From Gammaproteobacteria bacterium (GTDB lineage: Bacteria; Pseudomonadota; Gammaproteobacteria; GRL18), in contig JADGEM010000015.1 in NCBI GenBank assembly GCA_016744375.1, positions 1 through 64,000 on the forward strand: DNA of 64,000 bases. Reading direction: 5' to 3'. Each line of letters opens with the position of its first letter. Within the stretch, counting starts at the first letter, position 1. Of the stretch, positions 46,941 through 57,516 are shown in pieces. The position numbers and the translations under genes are program-made. The notes beneath the pieces are model-generated. The model was not told where the DNA came from and made no database searches. It saw only the letters and a program-made list of their open reading frames with translations.

Positions 46941-47000
46941 TCCAATAGATACCACTTTAACCCATTTTGATCCATTCTGATCCACTTTACCCCACATTTG
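46941..47000 (-). promoter_or_regulatory. MraZ operator: six 10-bp-spaced TGG boxes
   Basis: On the minus strand the repeats read GTGGGGTAAA, GTGGATCAGA, ATGGATCAAA, ATGGGTTAAA, GTGGTATCTA and TTGGATGGAT, each exactly 10 bp, one helical turn apart. MraZ is known to bind repeated TGGGN boxes with 5-bp spacers. The first box is expected to overlap the transcription start of the promoter at 47003-47031, so binding would block initiation and early elongation. Four clear boxes plus two weaker ones is more than the three of E. coli. Confidence 0.85.
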
Positions 47001-47002
47001 CA

Positions 47003-47031
47003 ACTATAGAAACTGTTGAGGATAAGGTCAA
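47003..47031 (-). promoter_or_regulatory. Sigma-70 promoter of the mraZ (dcw) operon
   Basis: TTGACC (47026-47031) and TATAGT (47003-47008) on the minus strand are separated by exactly 17 bp. Transcription should start near 46996, at the edge of the MraZ box array and about 145 nt upstream of the mraZ ATG. Confidence 0.85.
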
Positions 47032-47485
47032 GTAAAATCGTGTATTTTTTTAATTTCTTTCTTTTATGACAATGACTTAGGAAAAACACCTCTTATTTTC
47101 TCAGGGCTAATTTTCTGTTAAATCAGTAGGTTAATGATCTTTATTAATGGGGGTGCTGAGGATTTATCCAGATATTAAAAATAAATAGCGGTGACACTAG
47201 GGAAAACCATAAATTATAATTAAATAGCCTTTAAGATAGATTTATGCAGAAAGGCTCAATTAATAATACTTTAAGGTTAGCAATACAGACTAAAACACAA
47301 TATTTAGTTTATTATGATATGTAAAACACTACATAGTGTATTTATGTTTTTTGTACATAAAACAGTTTTTGTAAGTTTGGCTTTATATTATACTTGCGCA
47401 GATTTACCAACAAGGTGGCAACTAAAAATGAAATACAAAGAATTTATAATTTCTAAGTTGCAAGGAAGATTCAGCCTTGAGCACG
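47032..47485. other. Intergenic region between the dcw promoter and rnpB
   Basis: About 450 nt of A+T-rich sequence without a supported gene. A 64-codon open frame on the plus strand (47314-47508) runs into the RNase P RNA gene and is judged spurious. No repeat or promoter stands out. Confidence 0.5.
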
Positions 47486-47492
47486 AAAAAAG

Positions 47493-47877
<385 letters not shown>

Positions 47878-47890
47878 GGGGCGCATTATC
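47878..47890 (-). promoter_or_regulatory. rnpB -10 region with GC-rich discriminator
   Basis: On the minus strand GATAAT (47885-47890) is followed by GCGCCCC up to the expected RNA 5' end. A GC-rich discriminator between the -10 and start is the hallmark of stringently controlled stable-RNA promoters. No strong -35 is present at 17 bp spacing, so the promoter assignment is partial. Confidence 0.5.
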
Positions 47891-47962
47891 CTTGAATACA
47901 CCGGAGAAATCCAGTCCCAACTTCTTTCAAAAGATAATTTGAGGTTATGAGTTAAGGCTATG

Positions 47963-48838
47963 TCAAACAGACTCCCGCTCCTCTTTCAAGGCTAATGCAA
48001 AATTATATATTCTTTTCTTTTTTTCACCCGTAATATCAACCGTCAGCTTAACAGCCTGTTTTAGTGACAACTCTTTAAGTAAAATTTTCAAAGTGCGTTC
48101 TGTTTCCTCTGAGATTGTGTCACCTTCCGGCATCCGATATCCCTGGACAACCAATACAATTTCACCTCTTTGCTGATTGCTGTCTTCTTTCACCCATGCC
48201 AATAGTGATTTTGCTGTATCATTACGTATCGTTTCAAATGTTTTGGTCAGCTCTCTTGCCAGAACCACCGTTCGATCTTCATCTAACTGTTCACATAAAT
48301 CCTTTAATGACTCAACGATCCTGTGAGGTGTTTCGTAGAAGACCATGGTTCTGGGTTCTTTTTGACGCTGAGAATAAAATGTTTTTCTTGGACCTCCTTT
48401 TGAAGGCACAAAGCCCTCAAAGCAGAATCGATCGGTTGCAACACCGGCTGCTGATAATGCCGCAATTAAGGCGCAGGGTCCAGGAATGGGGGTAACTGGA
48501 ATATTTTCCTCATGGGCTAATTTAACCAGAAAATAACCCGGGTCACTGACCAGCGGCGTACCCGCATCAGAGATAAGGGCAATATGACTCCCCTCTTTGA
48601 TTTGCTGAATGATTTTTTCTGCAAACTGCCTTTCATTATGTTCATGCAATGCAATACAATGCGTGTTAATATCAAGCTGTTTCAAAAGATGGCCGCTGTG
48701 GCGCGTATCTTCTGCGGCAATGCGGTCAACCCGTTTGAGTACTGCCACAGCTCGTGGTGAAATATCCTGCAGATTTCCAATAGGGGTGGCAACAATATAT
48801 AATTGGCCCATATCTGAACTGTGGTCGTTTGTAACCAT
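47963..48838 (-). CDS. rsmI: 16S rRNA 2'-O-ribose C1402 methyltransferase RsmI
   Basis: A 291-aa SAM-dependent tetrapyrrole-methylase-fold enzyme. LYIVATPIGNLQDISPRAV at the N-terminus, AEDTRHSGHLLKQLDI, IALISDAGTPLVSDPGYFLV and IPGPCALIAALSAAG are family signatures. Together with RsmH (45421) it makes m4Cm1402 at the ribosomal P site. It is divergent from lpoA (74 nt gap), the standard arrangement in gammaproteobacteria. Confidence 0.97.
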   Translation of the reverse strand: MVTNDHSSDMGQLYIVATPIGNLQDISPRAVAVLKRVDRIAAEDTRHSGHLLKQLDINTHCIALHEHNERQFAEKIIQQIKEGSHIALISDAGTPLVSDPGYFLVKLAHEENIPVTPIPGPCALIAALSAAGVATDRFCFEGFVPSKGGPRKTFYSQRQKEPRTMVFYETPHRIVESLKDLCEQLDEDRTVVLARELTKTFETIRNDTAKSLLAWVKEDSNQQRGEIVLVVQGYRMPEGDTISEETERTLKILLKELSLKQAVKLTVDITGEKKKRIYNFALALKEERESV

Positions 48839-48912
48839 TAAATGAACTCCAATAAAATAATGATGTCATTCATTATAACGAATCTCGGAAGCAACTGATA
48901 TTTAGAATCACT

Positions 48913-50928
48913 ATGTTAAAAAAAACACTAGCTAATAAAACAATGCCAAAAATATACCAATTTACTTCAATTTTCATTATTATTCTTTTTTTCACCGGAT
49001 GCGGTGGTTCAACCACCATAAAGCCACATACGGATAAAAGGGCTGATTCAACTAAAACCCAAACGGTTGATCAATCAAAAATTACCGCCATGAGCACTAA
49101 TGAAAAAATCAAACAGGCTGAACACTTGTTTGAATCGGCACTCACATCCAAAAATATTTCAGAAAAAAATAATCTGTTGATAAATGCCTTATTAATAAGC
49201 ACTCAAATTATAGTTAATTCTCATCAGGCTAAATTATCAAACACCCTGGCGGCATCAGAAACTTCACTGGAACAATACGATTATTCTTTGCAATTAACCA
49301 AAAAAATAATGTCTCAGCTCAATACAGACATATTCTCTAACGAACAAAAAAATCAATATACCCTGACTTCTGCTGCGATTAGTTTAACAAATTACCAAAA
49401 TGAAAAAACCCTGTCATTACTCAATATAGAATTTGATTCTGCCCAGAACAAACAATGGTCTCTTTATTATCAAATACGAGCAATGGCTGATTTCCAACAA
49501 GGACAATCATCAAAAGCAGTGAAAGAATTAATCATTAGACACGGGTATCTTGCTTCAGAGCCTGAGAAAAGGGCTAATTTAAATCTCATCTGGAATTACC
49601 TGGCCGCCATTAATTTAAATGAGCAAACTGAGATGTATCAGCAGGAAACTCATAGTGACAAGGCCAGTGACAGTGAGACTATTTATCTGGGTTGGCTTAA
49701 ATTAGCCAAAGCCCTGCGTGATTCAAAAGATCCTCAAACAATGAATCATGCCATTAATTTCTGGTTTCAGATTTACCCTTCTCACCAGGCAGACAGAGCC
49801 TTTGTTAACCATATCATTCAACTGCGCCAGGAATCTATTATTCATGTCAGACACATTGCCGTTTTATTACCCCAGCAAGGTAAATTAGCAAAACCAGCAA
49901 AAGCAATTCGTGATGGAATTATGGCATCACACTATAAGTCATCTCTGTCTTCTAACATACAACTTCGGTTTTATGATACCAGTAATGCGGATCACATTTG
50001 GCTGACCTACCAAAAGGCTATTGATAATGGTGCAGACTTTGTCATCGGTCCTCTAGCAAAAAGTAATCTTGAGATGCTCTCTGAGTCCAATGAATTAAGC
50101 GTACCAACTCTAGCTTTAAACAGCCTGGAAATAGACAATAATTTAACTAACAAATTAGCTGCTAAAGCTGATAACCTGTTTCAGTTTGGCCTTTCACCTG
50201 AATCCTCAGCACGAATGGTCGCTGAAAAAAGTCGTCAGGACGGACATTACTACGCCGCTGTTATGGTCCCTGATAACCACTGGGGGCAACGGATGCAGAA
50301 GGCTTTTACCTCTCACTGGCAAGAATCAGGAGGCATTGTCGTTGATTCTGTCAGCTATGACTCAAAAGAACATGATTTCTCAACAGCGATAAAATCCATG
50401 CTCAATATTGATCGCAGTGTATCCCGTAAAAAAGAAGTCAGTCGAACCATTGGACGCAAATTAGAGTTCACACCAAGAAGACGTCAGGATATTGATATGC
50501 TGTTCATGGCAGCACTTCCAAGACAGGCCAAACAAATTCCTTTGCAGATTATTTACCACCATGGTGAAACAATTCCTGTTTATTCATCTTCTCACATCGT
50601 ATCCAGTTATCACAACCCACGTCAAAACATTGATATGGATGGTGTTATTTTTTCTGATATGCCTTTTTTGCTAGGCTCAGTTCAGGATACTGCTAGCCAG
50701 GAAAACACCTATCAAAATACACTCTATCAACGCCTTTTTGCCATGGGTGTCGACAGTTATCAATTAGCGCCTTATGTGGATTATCTATACAAAAACCCGT
50801 CAGAATCATTTTCCGGCGACACGGGGAAAATAACCATTCAGCAAGATGGTCATATCATCCGTTCTTTGCCATGGGCAACATTTGATCAGGGTAATATAAT
50901 ACTGCAAAATGCCTCAACTCATTATTAA
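48913..50928 (+). CDS. lpoA: Penicillin-binding protein activator LpoA
   Basis: A 671-aa outer-membrane lipoprotein (LppC/YraM family) that activates the peptidoglycan synthase PBP1a. The signal peptide ends in the lipobox FFTGC with Cys30 as the acylated residue; an internal ATG (MPKIYQ) at 48943 would give a more usual signal length. Residues about 60-300 form a TPR-like helical domain, and about 310-670 a periplasmic-binding-protein-like domain starting HVRHIAVLLPQQGKLAKPAK. It heads a plus-strand set with yraN, diaA and dolP. Confidence 0.93.
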   Translation: MLKKTLANKTMPKIYQFTSIFIIILFFTGCGGSTTIKPHTDKRADSTKTQTVDQSKITAMSTNEKIKQAEHLFESALTSKNISEKNNLLINALLISTQIIVNSHQAKLSNTLAASETSLEQYDYSLQLTKKIMSQLNTDIFSNEQKNQYTLTSAAISLTNYQNEKTLSLLNIEFDSAQNKQWSLYYQIRAMADFQQGQSSKAVKELIIRHGYLASEPEKRANLNLIWNYLAAINLNEQTEMYQQETHSDKASDSETIYLGWLKLAKALRDSKDPQTMNHAINFWFQIYPSHQADRAFVNHIIQLRQESIIHVRHIAVLLPQQGKLAKPAKAIRDGIMASHYKSSLSSNIQLRFYDTSNADHIWLTYQKAIDNGADFVIGPLAKSNLEMLSESNELSVPTLALNSLEIDNNLTNKLAAKADNLFQFGLSPESSARMVAEKSRQDGHYYAAVMVPDNHWGQRMQKAFTSHWQESGGIVVDSVSYDSKEHDFSTAIKSMLNIDRSVSRKKEVSRTIGRKLEFTPRRRQDIDMLFMAALPRQAKQIPLQIIYHHGETIPVYSSSHIVSSYHNPRQNIDMDGVIFSDMPFLLGSVQDTASQENTYQNTLYQRLFAMGVDSYQLAPYVDYLYKNPSESFSGDTGKITIQQDGHIIRSLPWATFDQGNIILQNASTHY

Positions 50929-50950
50929 AAAGAATGCTTAGATAAAGAAA

Positions 50951-51951
<1,001 letters not shown>

Positions 51952-51988
51952 ACAACATTTTATTCACATTTAAAGGCAAGAGACAACT

Positions 51989-52585
51989 ATGAAATCATTA
52001 ACAGCAATACCCTTAATTCTAATTTCTCTTTATTTTCTTAGTGGTTGTACTGCCGCCGTGGTCGGTGGTGCTGTAGCAGGCACATCAGTTGCATTAGATA
52101 ATAGAACGACAGGGGACTATGTTGAAGACCAGAATATAAAAACAAAATTTGCTCATTTGTTTTATAAGGATGATGATTTATCAAAACACACTCATGTTAA
52201 TGTCACCAGCTACAACCGCCAGGTCCTTATTACTGGTGAAGCCCCAACAGAGCAGCAAAAACAAAAGCTCAGTGAGATTACAAATCAAATCAAAAACGTC
52301 CGCAGACACTTTAACGAAGTAAGCATTGCCCAACCAACTTCCATGAGCTCACGAACCAATGACAGCTATCTCACCAGCAAAATCAAAACCTCAGTTTTTT
52401 CTCATATGACTGAACTGGATGGCGCTCAGGTCAAGGTAGTGACAGAAAATGGCACTGTTTTTTTAATGGGTCTTGTAACCCGTAAACAAGGTAATCAGAT
52501 TACTGAGATTGCACGTAAAACCAATGGGGTAAAGCGTGTCATTAAATTATTTGAATACCCTAGCCCCAATGACAGTAGAATCTAG
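51989..52585 (+). CDS. dolP: BON-domain outer-membrane lipoprotein DolP
   Basis: A 198-aa lipoprotein (YraP) that supports outer-membrane integrity and BAM function. The signal peptide ends in FLSGC, with Cys20 lipidated, followed by TAAVVGGAVAGTSVALDNRT, the family start. Two BON domains follow (about 45-115, containing VNVTSYNRQVLITGEAP, and about 125-195, containing VKVVTENGTVFLMGLVTRKQ). It is the fourth gene of the lpoA set. Confidence 0.95.
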   Translation: MKSLTAIPLILISLYFLSGCTAAVVGGAVAGTSVALDNRTTGDYVEDQNIKTKFAHLFYKDDDLSKHTHVNVTSYNRQVLITGEAPTEQQKQKLSEITNQIKNVRRHFNEVSIAQPTSMSSRTNDSYLTSKIKTSVFSHMTELDGAQVKVVTENGTVFLMGLVTRKQGNQITEIARKTNGVKRVIKLFEYPSPNDSRI

Positions 52586-52604
52586 CTCTATTGATTGCTC
52601 TATA

Positions 52605-54005
52605 ATGCACAAAGAATTTATTGCTCAGCTAAAGCAACTCATCGATCCTAACGATCGGCTTATTGAGCCTTCACAATGTTGGAGTTATGGCTATGATAAT
52701 AGCCGCCTCCATGCCTTACCTGAGGCCGTTATTTTTGCGCGCAATCATCAACAGATAGTCAAACTAGTTAGACTCTGCCGACAATACCGAGTACCAATTA
52801 TTAGCCGTGGGGCAGGAACAGGAACAACAGGTGCAACCGTTCCTTCTGGAGGTGGAATTATCCTCTCATTTGAGCATATGAATCATATTCTGGAGATTGA
52901 TCCAGCTAACCGTTTAATTACAGCTGAGCCCGGCGTCACCAACCAACAAATTCAGGAAGCAGCAAAAGCACATGGTTTTTTCTGGGCACCTGACCCCACC
53001 AGCAGCAAAATCTGCACCATTGGTGGCAACCTGGCCTACAATTCAGCAGGCCCTAGAGCTGTTAAATATGGTACCACTCGTGAGAATGTTTTGCAGCTTA
53101 CACTTGTCACTGGTCAAGGTGACACGCTCCATACAGGTGTTAAAACGACAAAAGGGGTGGTAGGTTATGACTTAACCCGGTTATTAATTGGCTCTGAAGG
53201 CACTCTTGGTATTATCACTCAGGCCACCCTAAAATTACTGCCAATTGCCAGTGACAAACGCATTCTACAAATTTCCTATGACTCCATTCACAGTGCAGCA
53301 CAGGCGGTCTCTGCTATTATGGCACAGCCCGTAATACCCTGTGCATTGGAATTTATTGATAAAAATGCCATTGAAATGATCCGTGAATATTCATCAGCAC
53401 AACTCCCACAGAATGCTGGTGCTATGTTGATGGTTGAAATTGACGGCAGTAAAAAAGCCCTGGATGAGGGGCTTGAATCAATTATTTCTGCAGCAAACAA
53501 TAGCGGCTGTCTTAAAATCAGACAAGCTCAGTCAGAGGAAGAAATCAGTGCTCTGTGGGATACCAGGAAGGCTCTCTCTCCTGCATTAAGAAAAATTGCA
53601 CCTAAAAAGATTAATGAAGATGTTGTTGTCCCGGTTTCACGGATTCCTGAATTAATTGATGGGCTTGATAAACTATCACAGCAACATGGGATTCCAATTG
53701 TCAATTTTGGTCATGCAGGCAATGGTAACATCCATGTCAACCTGCTGACTGACCCCGATGATGCACAATTGCTCATTAAAGCAAATGATTGTCTTGAGGA
53801 AGTTTTTCAACTGGTACTGAGTTTAGATGGGACACTATCTGGAGAACATGGTATTGGCCTGGTCAAAAGAGAATATGTCAGTAAAGAACTTGATGAAGTG
53901 AGTCTTAACTACATGAAAGCCATCAAGCAGCAGTTTGATCCAGATAATATTTTGAACCCAGGCAAAAGTTTTCCTGGGAGCATGGGCGACTCGCCCAGAA
54001 GATAA
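52605..54005 (+). CDS. FAD-linked oxidase, GlcD/D-lactate dehydrogenase type
   Basis: A 466-aa FAD-binding oxidoreductase for a 2-hydroxy acid such as glycolate or D-lactate. The FAD_binding_4 domain (about 40-180) shows SRGAGTGTTGATVPSGGGII and GGNLAYNSAGPRAVKYGTTR; the C-terminal domain has VNFGHAGNGNIHVNLLTDPD and LSGEHGIGLVKREYV with the active-site histidines. I chose the ATG at 52605 (MHKEFIAQLKQL) because it fits relatives; an ATG at 52569 overlaps dolP and is also possible. Iron-sulfur partners (GlcE/F-like) are not in the window, so it may act alone. Confidence 0.87.
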   Translation: MHKEFIAQLKQLIDPNDRLIEPSQCWSYGYDNSRLHALPEAVIFARNHQQIVKLVRLCRQYRVPIISRGAGTGTTGATVPSGGGIILSFEHMNHILEIDPANRLITAEPGVTNQQIQEAAKAHGFFWAPDPTSSKICTIGGNLAYNSAGPRAVKYGTTRENVLQLTLVTGQGDTLHTGVKTTKGVVGYDLTRLLIGSEGTLGIITQATLKLLPIASDKRILQISYDSIHSAAQAVSAIMAQPVIPCALEFIDKNAIEMIREYSSAQLPQNAGAMLMVEIDGSKKALDEGLESIISAANNSGCLKIRQAQSEEEISALWDTRKALSPALRKIAPKKINEDVVVPVSRIPELIDGLDKLSQQHGIPIVNFGHAGNGNIHVNLLTDPDDAQLLIKANDCLEEVFQLVLSLDGTLSGEHGIGLVKREYVSKELDEVSLNYMKAIKQQFDPDNILNPGKSFPGSMGDSPRR

Positions 54006-54017
54006 TAAAAGATGCAG

Positions 54018-54062
54018 TTTAACTTGGAAAAATCAGTTTAATTTACTGATTTCCAGGTTAAA
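54018..54062. terminator. Bidirectional terminator between glcD-like and sspB
   Basis: TTTAACTTGGAAAAATCAGT pairs with ACTGATTTCCAGGTTAAA across a short A/T loop, giving a long stem with few mismatches. T-rich sequence follows in both directions (AAATTTTCT on plus). It lies between two convergent genes. Confidence 0.75.
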
Positions 54063-54066
54063 TTTT

Positions 54067-54471
54067 CTATTTAACGAGAGTCAAATGAGGTTTTTGAGTC
54101 GATGCCTCTTTTTTGCTTCCTTTACCCGGATTTGGAGTGGGCGAAAGCGGATCATCATCAATTCCTTCTTCCGGAAACATCATCCCCCTGCCATTTTCTT
54201 TTGAATACAATGCCAAAGTTGCCATAATAGGCACATTGACTTTCATCGGTTTACCACCAAAACGAGCGGTAAAACTAACACCTTCATTCGTTAATTCTAA
54301 ATCTCGTGTTGCAGTCAAACTAATATTCAAAATAATTTTACCATCCTGAACATGTTCTACCGGGACAATGACATCCTCAGCTTCAGCATCAACAAGAAGG
54401 TAAGGAGTTTGCTCATTGTCAATGAGCCAGTCATAAATTCCACGCAATAAGTAGGGGCGGCTCGGAGTCAT
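54067..54471 (-). CDS. sspB: ClpXP protease specificity-enhancing factor SspB
   Basis: A 134-aa adaptor that delivers ssrA-tagged proteins to ClpXP. The N-terminal substrate-binding domain begins SRPYLLRGIYDWLIDNEQTP and contains FTARFGGKPMKVNVP. A flexible linker leads to the short C-terminal ClpX-binding peptide (HLTLVK, equivalent to RVVK in E. coli). The usual partner order sspA-sspB is kept, separated here by 253 nt without a gene. Confidence 0.95.
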   Translation of the reverse strand: MTPSRPYLLRGIYDWLIDNEQTPYLLVDAEAEDVIVPVEHVQDGKIILNISLTATRDLELTNEGVSFTARFGGKPMKVNVPIMATLALYSKENGRGMMFPEEGIDDDPLSPTPNPGKGSKKEASTQKPHLTLVK

Positions 54472-54724
54472 AAATAACCTGTTATCAATTAAAAATGCAA
54501 CTATTCAGCACGTTTAGATTTTGCCCGAGTTCAGGCATTTTTGCACAGCCCTTAATGAACGCCACCGACGTTATGTGAGCATATACAAATATGTGACCAT
54601 TTGAGCACGAAAATAACGCTGAGTAGTTACTTAAAAAATATGTTTCTGCTATTTTAATATGCATTGAATACTAAAATAGCAAACATTTGAAATTAGATAC
54701 GAATATCTATATTTAGCCTGACTA

Positions 54725-55357
54725 CTAAGTAATTATTTCCATATCTTCTTCAATATCTGATAGACTTTCCTGAAAGGATTCTCTTTCAAACAGGCGTTGA
54801 CCATATTGAGTCACTGCGATTGCTGATTCGGGTAGTTCAATACACATTTCATTTAATCGCCATAAAATAGGCGCCAGAGCACAATCAACCAGAGTAAACT
54901 CGTCCGACATAAAGAATGCTTTTTGTTCAAAAACTGGAGCAATAGTTGTTAGACTTTCACGCAGCTCTTTTCTCTGTTTGACACCTTGTTTTTCTGTTTT
55001 CCCAATCAGCTTTTCAACCAGTGGATCCCAGTCTTTTTTTATTCGGATCAATAGCATTTTTAATTTAGCACGATTAACCGGATCAACTGGCATTAAAGGT
55101 GGATGAGGAAAGCGCTCATCCAGATACTCCATTATCAATTGAGCATCATACAAAACCAGATCTCTGTCCACTAGAGTTGGCGCAGTGTTATAAGGATTTA
55201 AGTCAATTAAATCTTCTGGTAGATTATCTGCATCAACATTAACAATCTCATGGTTAATGCCTTTTTCAGCTAAAACCATTCTAACTCGATGACTCAAAAG
55301 ATCATTCCCATCTGAAAAAAGGGTCATTATTGATCTTCTGTTAGTAAGTTGAGTCAT
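54725..55357 (-). CDS. sspA: Stringent starvation protein A
   Basis: A 210-aa glutathione S-transferase-fold protein that binds RNA polymerase during starvation. RRSIMTLFSDGNDLLSHRVR, then ILMEYLDERFPHPPLMP-like sequence (LIMEYLDERFPHPPLMPVDP) are diagnostic for SspA. The ATG at 55357 was selected because GGAGGA lies 4 nt upstream; an ATG 21 nt earlier is before that ribosome-binding site. SspA lacks GST activity. It is downstream of petC, as in most beta- and gammaproteobacteria. Confidence 0.96.
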   Translation of the reverse strand: MTQLTNRRSIMTLFSDGNDLLSHRVRMVLAEKGINHEIVNVDADNLPEDLIDLNPYNTAPTLVDRDLVLYDAQLIMEYLDERFPHPPLMPVDPVNRAKLKMLLIRIKKDWDPLVEKLIGKTEKQGVKQRKELRESLTTIAPVFEQKAFFMSDEFTLVDCALAPILWRLNEMCIELPESAIAVTQYGQRLFERESFQESLSDIEEDMEIIT

Positions 55358-55478
55358 AGTTCCTCCATAGGAAATCATAAACGCAAACAGGGGGCATGGA
55401 GCCCCCTATAAATATTCGCTCTATCTCCTCTTCTTTTAGAAAAAATAAAAAAGGAGAATTTGTTTGTCAAAGCCCTTA

Positions 55479-55510
55479 AGAGACAAGTAACTAAATCATA
55501 ACTTGTCTCT
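55479..55510. other. Stem-loop between petC and sspA
   Basis: AGAGACAAGT and ACTTGTCTCT form a perfect 10-bp stem around a 12-nt loop, 31 nt past the petC stop. No U-run follows on the minus strand, so it may be an mRNA-stabilising or partial-termination element between the bc1 operon and sspA. Confidence 0.55.
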
Positions 55511-55540
55511 GGAGCAGAGAGTAAGCATTCGTATTAAAGA

Positions 55541-56278
55541 CTAGTGAACATCTTTCCAGTAATCTTTCTTCATGGCATAAGCAATACCGAAGAAGATAAA
55601 CAGGAAGACCAGAACATAAATACCTAGAGACTTACGATAGGTCTGATTTGGCTCACCAATATACGAGAGAAAAGAAACCAGATCACGAATCATAGTATCA
55701 AATTCTTCTGGAGCCATCGTGCCTTTTTCAACCACTTCAACACCGACGAAAACTTTTTCTCCGTCATGCTCTTCATAGACAGCCTTTTTAACGCCTTCCT
55801 GTTTCCAGAAAATATTCGGCATGCCGACATCTTTAAAGATCGCATTGTTATGACCAGTGGTCTTAGTTGGATCAGCATAGAAGCTGATTAAATACGTGTA
55901 TAACCAGTCAACCCCTCTGGAACGAGCAACCAGCGACAAATCAGGAGGAAACGCACCAAAAGCTTCTTTGGCATAGTCTTCCGTAATTGCAGCGGTCATT
56001 GTTGAACCAAATTTAACACCAAGGTGATTTAAATTATCCATCACTTCAGATTCAGTCATACCCAGATCAGTTGCAACACGATTAAAGCGCACAAACTTTG
56101 CTGAGTGACAGCTTAGACAATAATCAGTGAAAACTTTAGCACCACGCTGCAATGAAGCCATATCAGTGACATCAACATTAGCGGGTGATTTTGGATAACC
56201 TCCACCACTGGCCAGTGTCAGGCCAGTACTTAACATTGCTATTGTAGTTAATAGCAGAACCAGGATTATTTTTTTCAT
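55541..56278 (-). CDS. petC: Ubiquinol-cytochrome c reductase, cytochrome c1
   Basis: A 245-aa membrane-anchored c-type cytochrome of the bc1 complex, passing electrons from the Rieske protein to soluble cytochrome c. A cleavable signal peptide (about 1-24) precedes the haem site CLSCH at 54-58 in DYCLSCHSAKFVRFNRVA. The likely axial methionine is in KDVGMPNIFW. The C-terminal membrane anchor (about 219-237) ends in basic residues. The ATG overlaps the petB stop by 4 nt. Confidence 0.97.
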   Translation of the reverse strand: MKKIILVLLLTTIAMLSTGLTLASGGGYPKSPANVDVTDMASLQRGAKVFTDYCLSCHSAKFVRFNRVATDLGMTESEVMDNLNHLGVKFGSTMTAAITEDYAKEAFGAFPPDLSLVARSRGVDWLYTYLISFYADPTKTTGHNNAIFKDVGMPNIFWKQEGVKKAVYEEHDGEKVFVGVEVVEKGTMAPEEFDTMIRDLVSFLSYIGEPNQTYRKSLGIYVLVFLFIFFGIAYAMKKDYWKDVH

Positions 56279-57516
56279 TTCATTGTCACCCTTTCTGGAA
56301 CTGGTTTATTTTTCTCCAACTTCGTATAAATCGGCATCAATAAGAAGAAAGCAAAATAGTAAGCAGTACAAATCTGAGCTAATAGAGTACGACCATCAGT
56401 TGGTGCCAAAGTACCTAAAACACCCAAAACAATAAAAGCAACAACAAAGATTGCTACCAGGATTTTGTACCAGCCAGCACGATAACGGATGGACTTAACA
56501 GGGTTGCGATCAAGCCATGGCAGGAAGAACAGAACCACAATTGCTGCCCCCATTGCAATAACACCAGGGAATGCTGAGCCAGCAATACTTGGAACCGCAC
56601 GCAGTACAGAATAATAAGGCGTGAAATACCAGACTGGTGCAATATGCTCTGGTGTTTTCAAAGGGTTAGCAGGTTCAAAATTAGCATGCTCCAGGAAGTA
56701 ACCAAACATCTCAGGCATAAAGAACACGACTATCGAAAAGAACATTAAAAAGACAACGACACCGACAATGTCTTTAACAGAATAATATGGGTGAAAAGGA
56801 ATACCATCTTTAGGAATACCATTTTCATCTTTGTTTTTCTTGATTTCAACACCATCCGGGTTGTTAGAGCCAACCTGGTGTAAAGCAACGATGTGAGCAA
56901 AAATCAAACCAATAAGAATTAAAGGAATTGCTGCAACATGTAAAGAGAAGAAGCGATTTAATGTCGCATCACCAATAACGAAGTCACCACGAACCCAAAT
57001 ACTCAGGTCTTCACCAACAAAAGGAATGGCGCTGACCAGGTTAATAATTACCTGCGCTCCCCAGAAAGACATTTGCCCCCAGGGTAGTAAGTAGCCCATA
57101 AAACCTTCGGCCATCAATGCCAGGAAGATTAACATACCAAAAATCCAGATTAATTCACGAGGTTTTTTGTAAGACCCATAAAGTAAAGCTCGGAACATGT
57201 GTAAATAGACCACAATAAAGAAGGCTGAAGCACCGGTAGAGTGGAAGTAGCGAATTAGCCAGCCCCATTCCACATCACGCATAATGCCCATTTCAACTGA
57301 CTGGAAAGCCAATGCCGTATCAGGCTTATAAAACATGGTTAAAAAGACACCGGAAAGAATTTGAATCACTAAAACCATAAAGGCTAAAGAGCCAAAGAAA
57401 TACCAGAAATTGAAATTCTTGGGTGTATAGTATTTTGCAAGATGTTTTTCCCACGTGACCGTGGCAGGGTAACGCTCGTCAACCCAACCCATAATACCCT
57501 TCGATTTTTGTTCCAT
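56275..57516 (-). CDS. petB: Ubiquinol-cytochrome c reductase, cytochrome b
   Basis: A 413-aa integral membrane protein binding two haems b and the two quinone sites. Haem-ligand histidines are in WLIRYFHSTGASAFFIVVYL-HMFRALLYG and in FSLHVAAIPLILIGLIFAHI. The Qo-site motif PEW is not seen in its usual form; the corresponding segment reads PVWYFTPYYSVLRAVP. Eight membrane helices are apparent. It starts at the base where petA ends (one-base overlap) and overlaps petC by 4 nt. Confidence 0.96.
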   Translation of the reverse strand: MEQKSKGIMGWVDERYPATVTWEKHLAKYYTPKNFNFWYFFGSLAFMVLVIQILSGVFLTMFYKPDTALAFQSVEMGIMRDVEWGWLIRYFHSTGASAFFIVVYLHMFRALLYGSYKKPRELIWIFGMLIFLALMAEGFMGYLLPWGQMSFWGAQVIINLVSAIPFVGEDLSIWVRGDFVIGDATLNRFFSLHVAAIPLILIGLIFAHIVALHQVGSNNPDGVEIKKNKDENGIPKDGIPFHPYYSVKDIVGVVVFLMFFSIVVFFMPEMFGYFLEHANFEPANPLKTPEHIAPVWYFTPYYSVLRAVPSIAGSAFPGVIAMGAAIVVLFFLPWLDRNPVKSIRYRAGWYKILVAIFVVAFIVLGVLGTLAPTDGRTLLAQICTAYYFAFFLLMPIYTKLEKNKPVPERVTMK

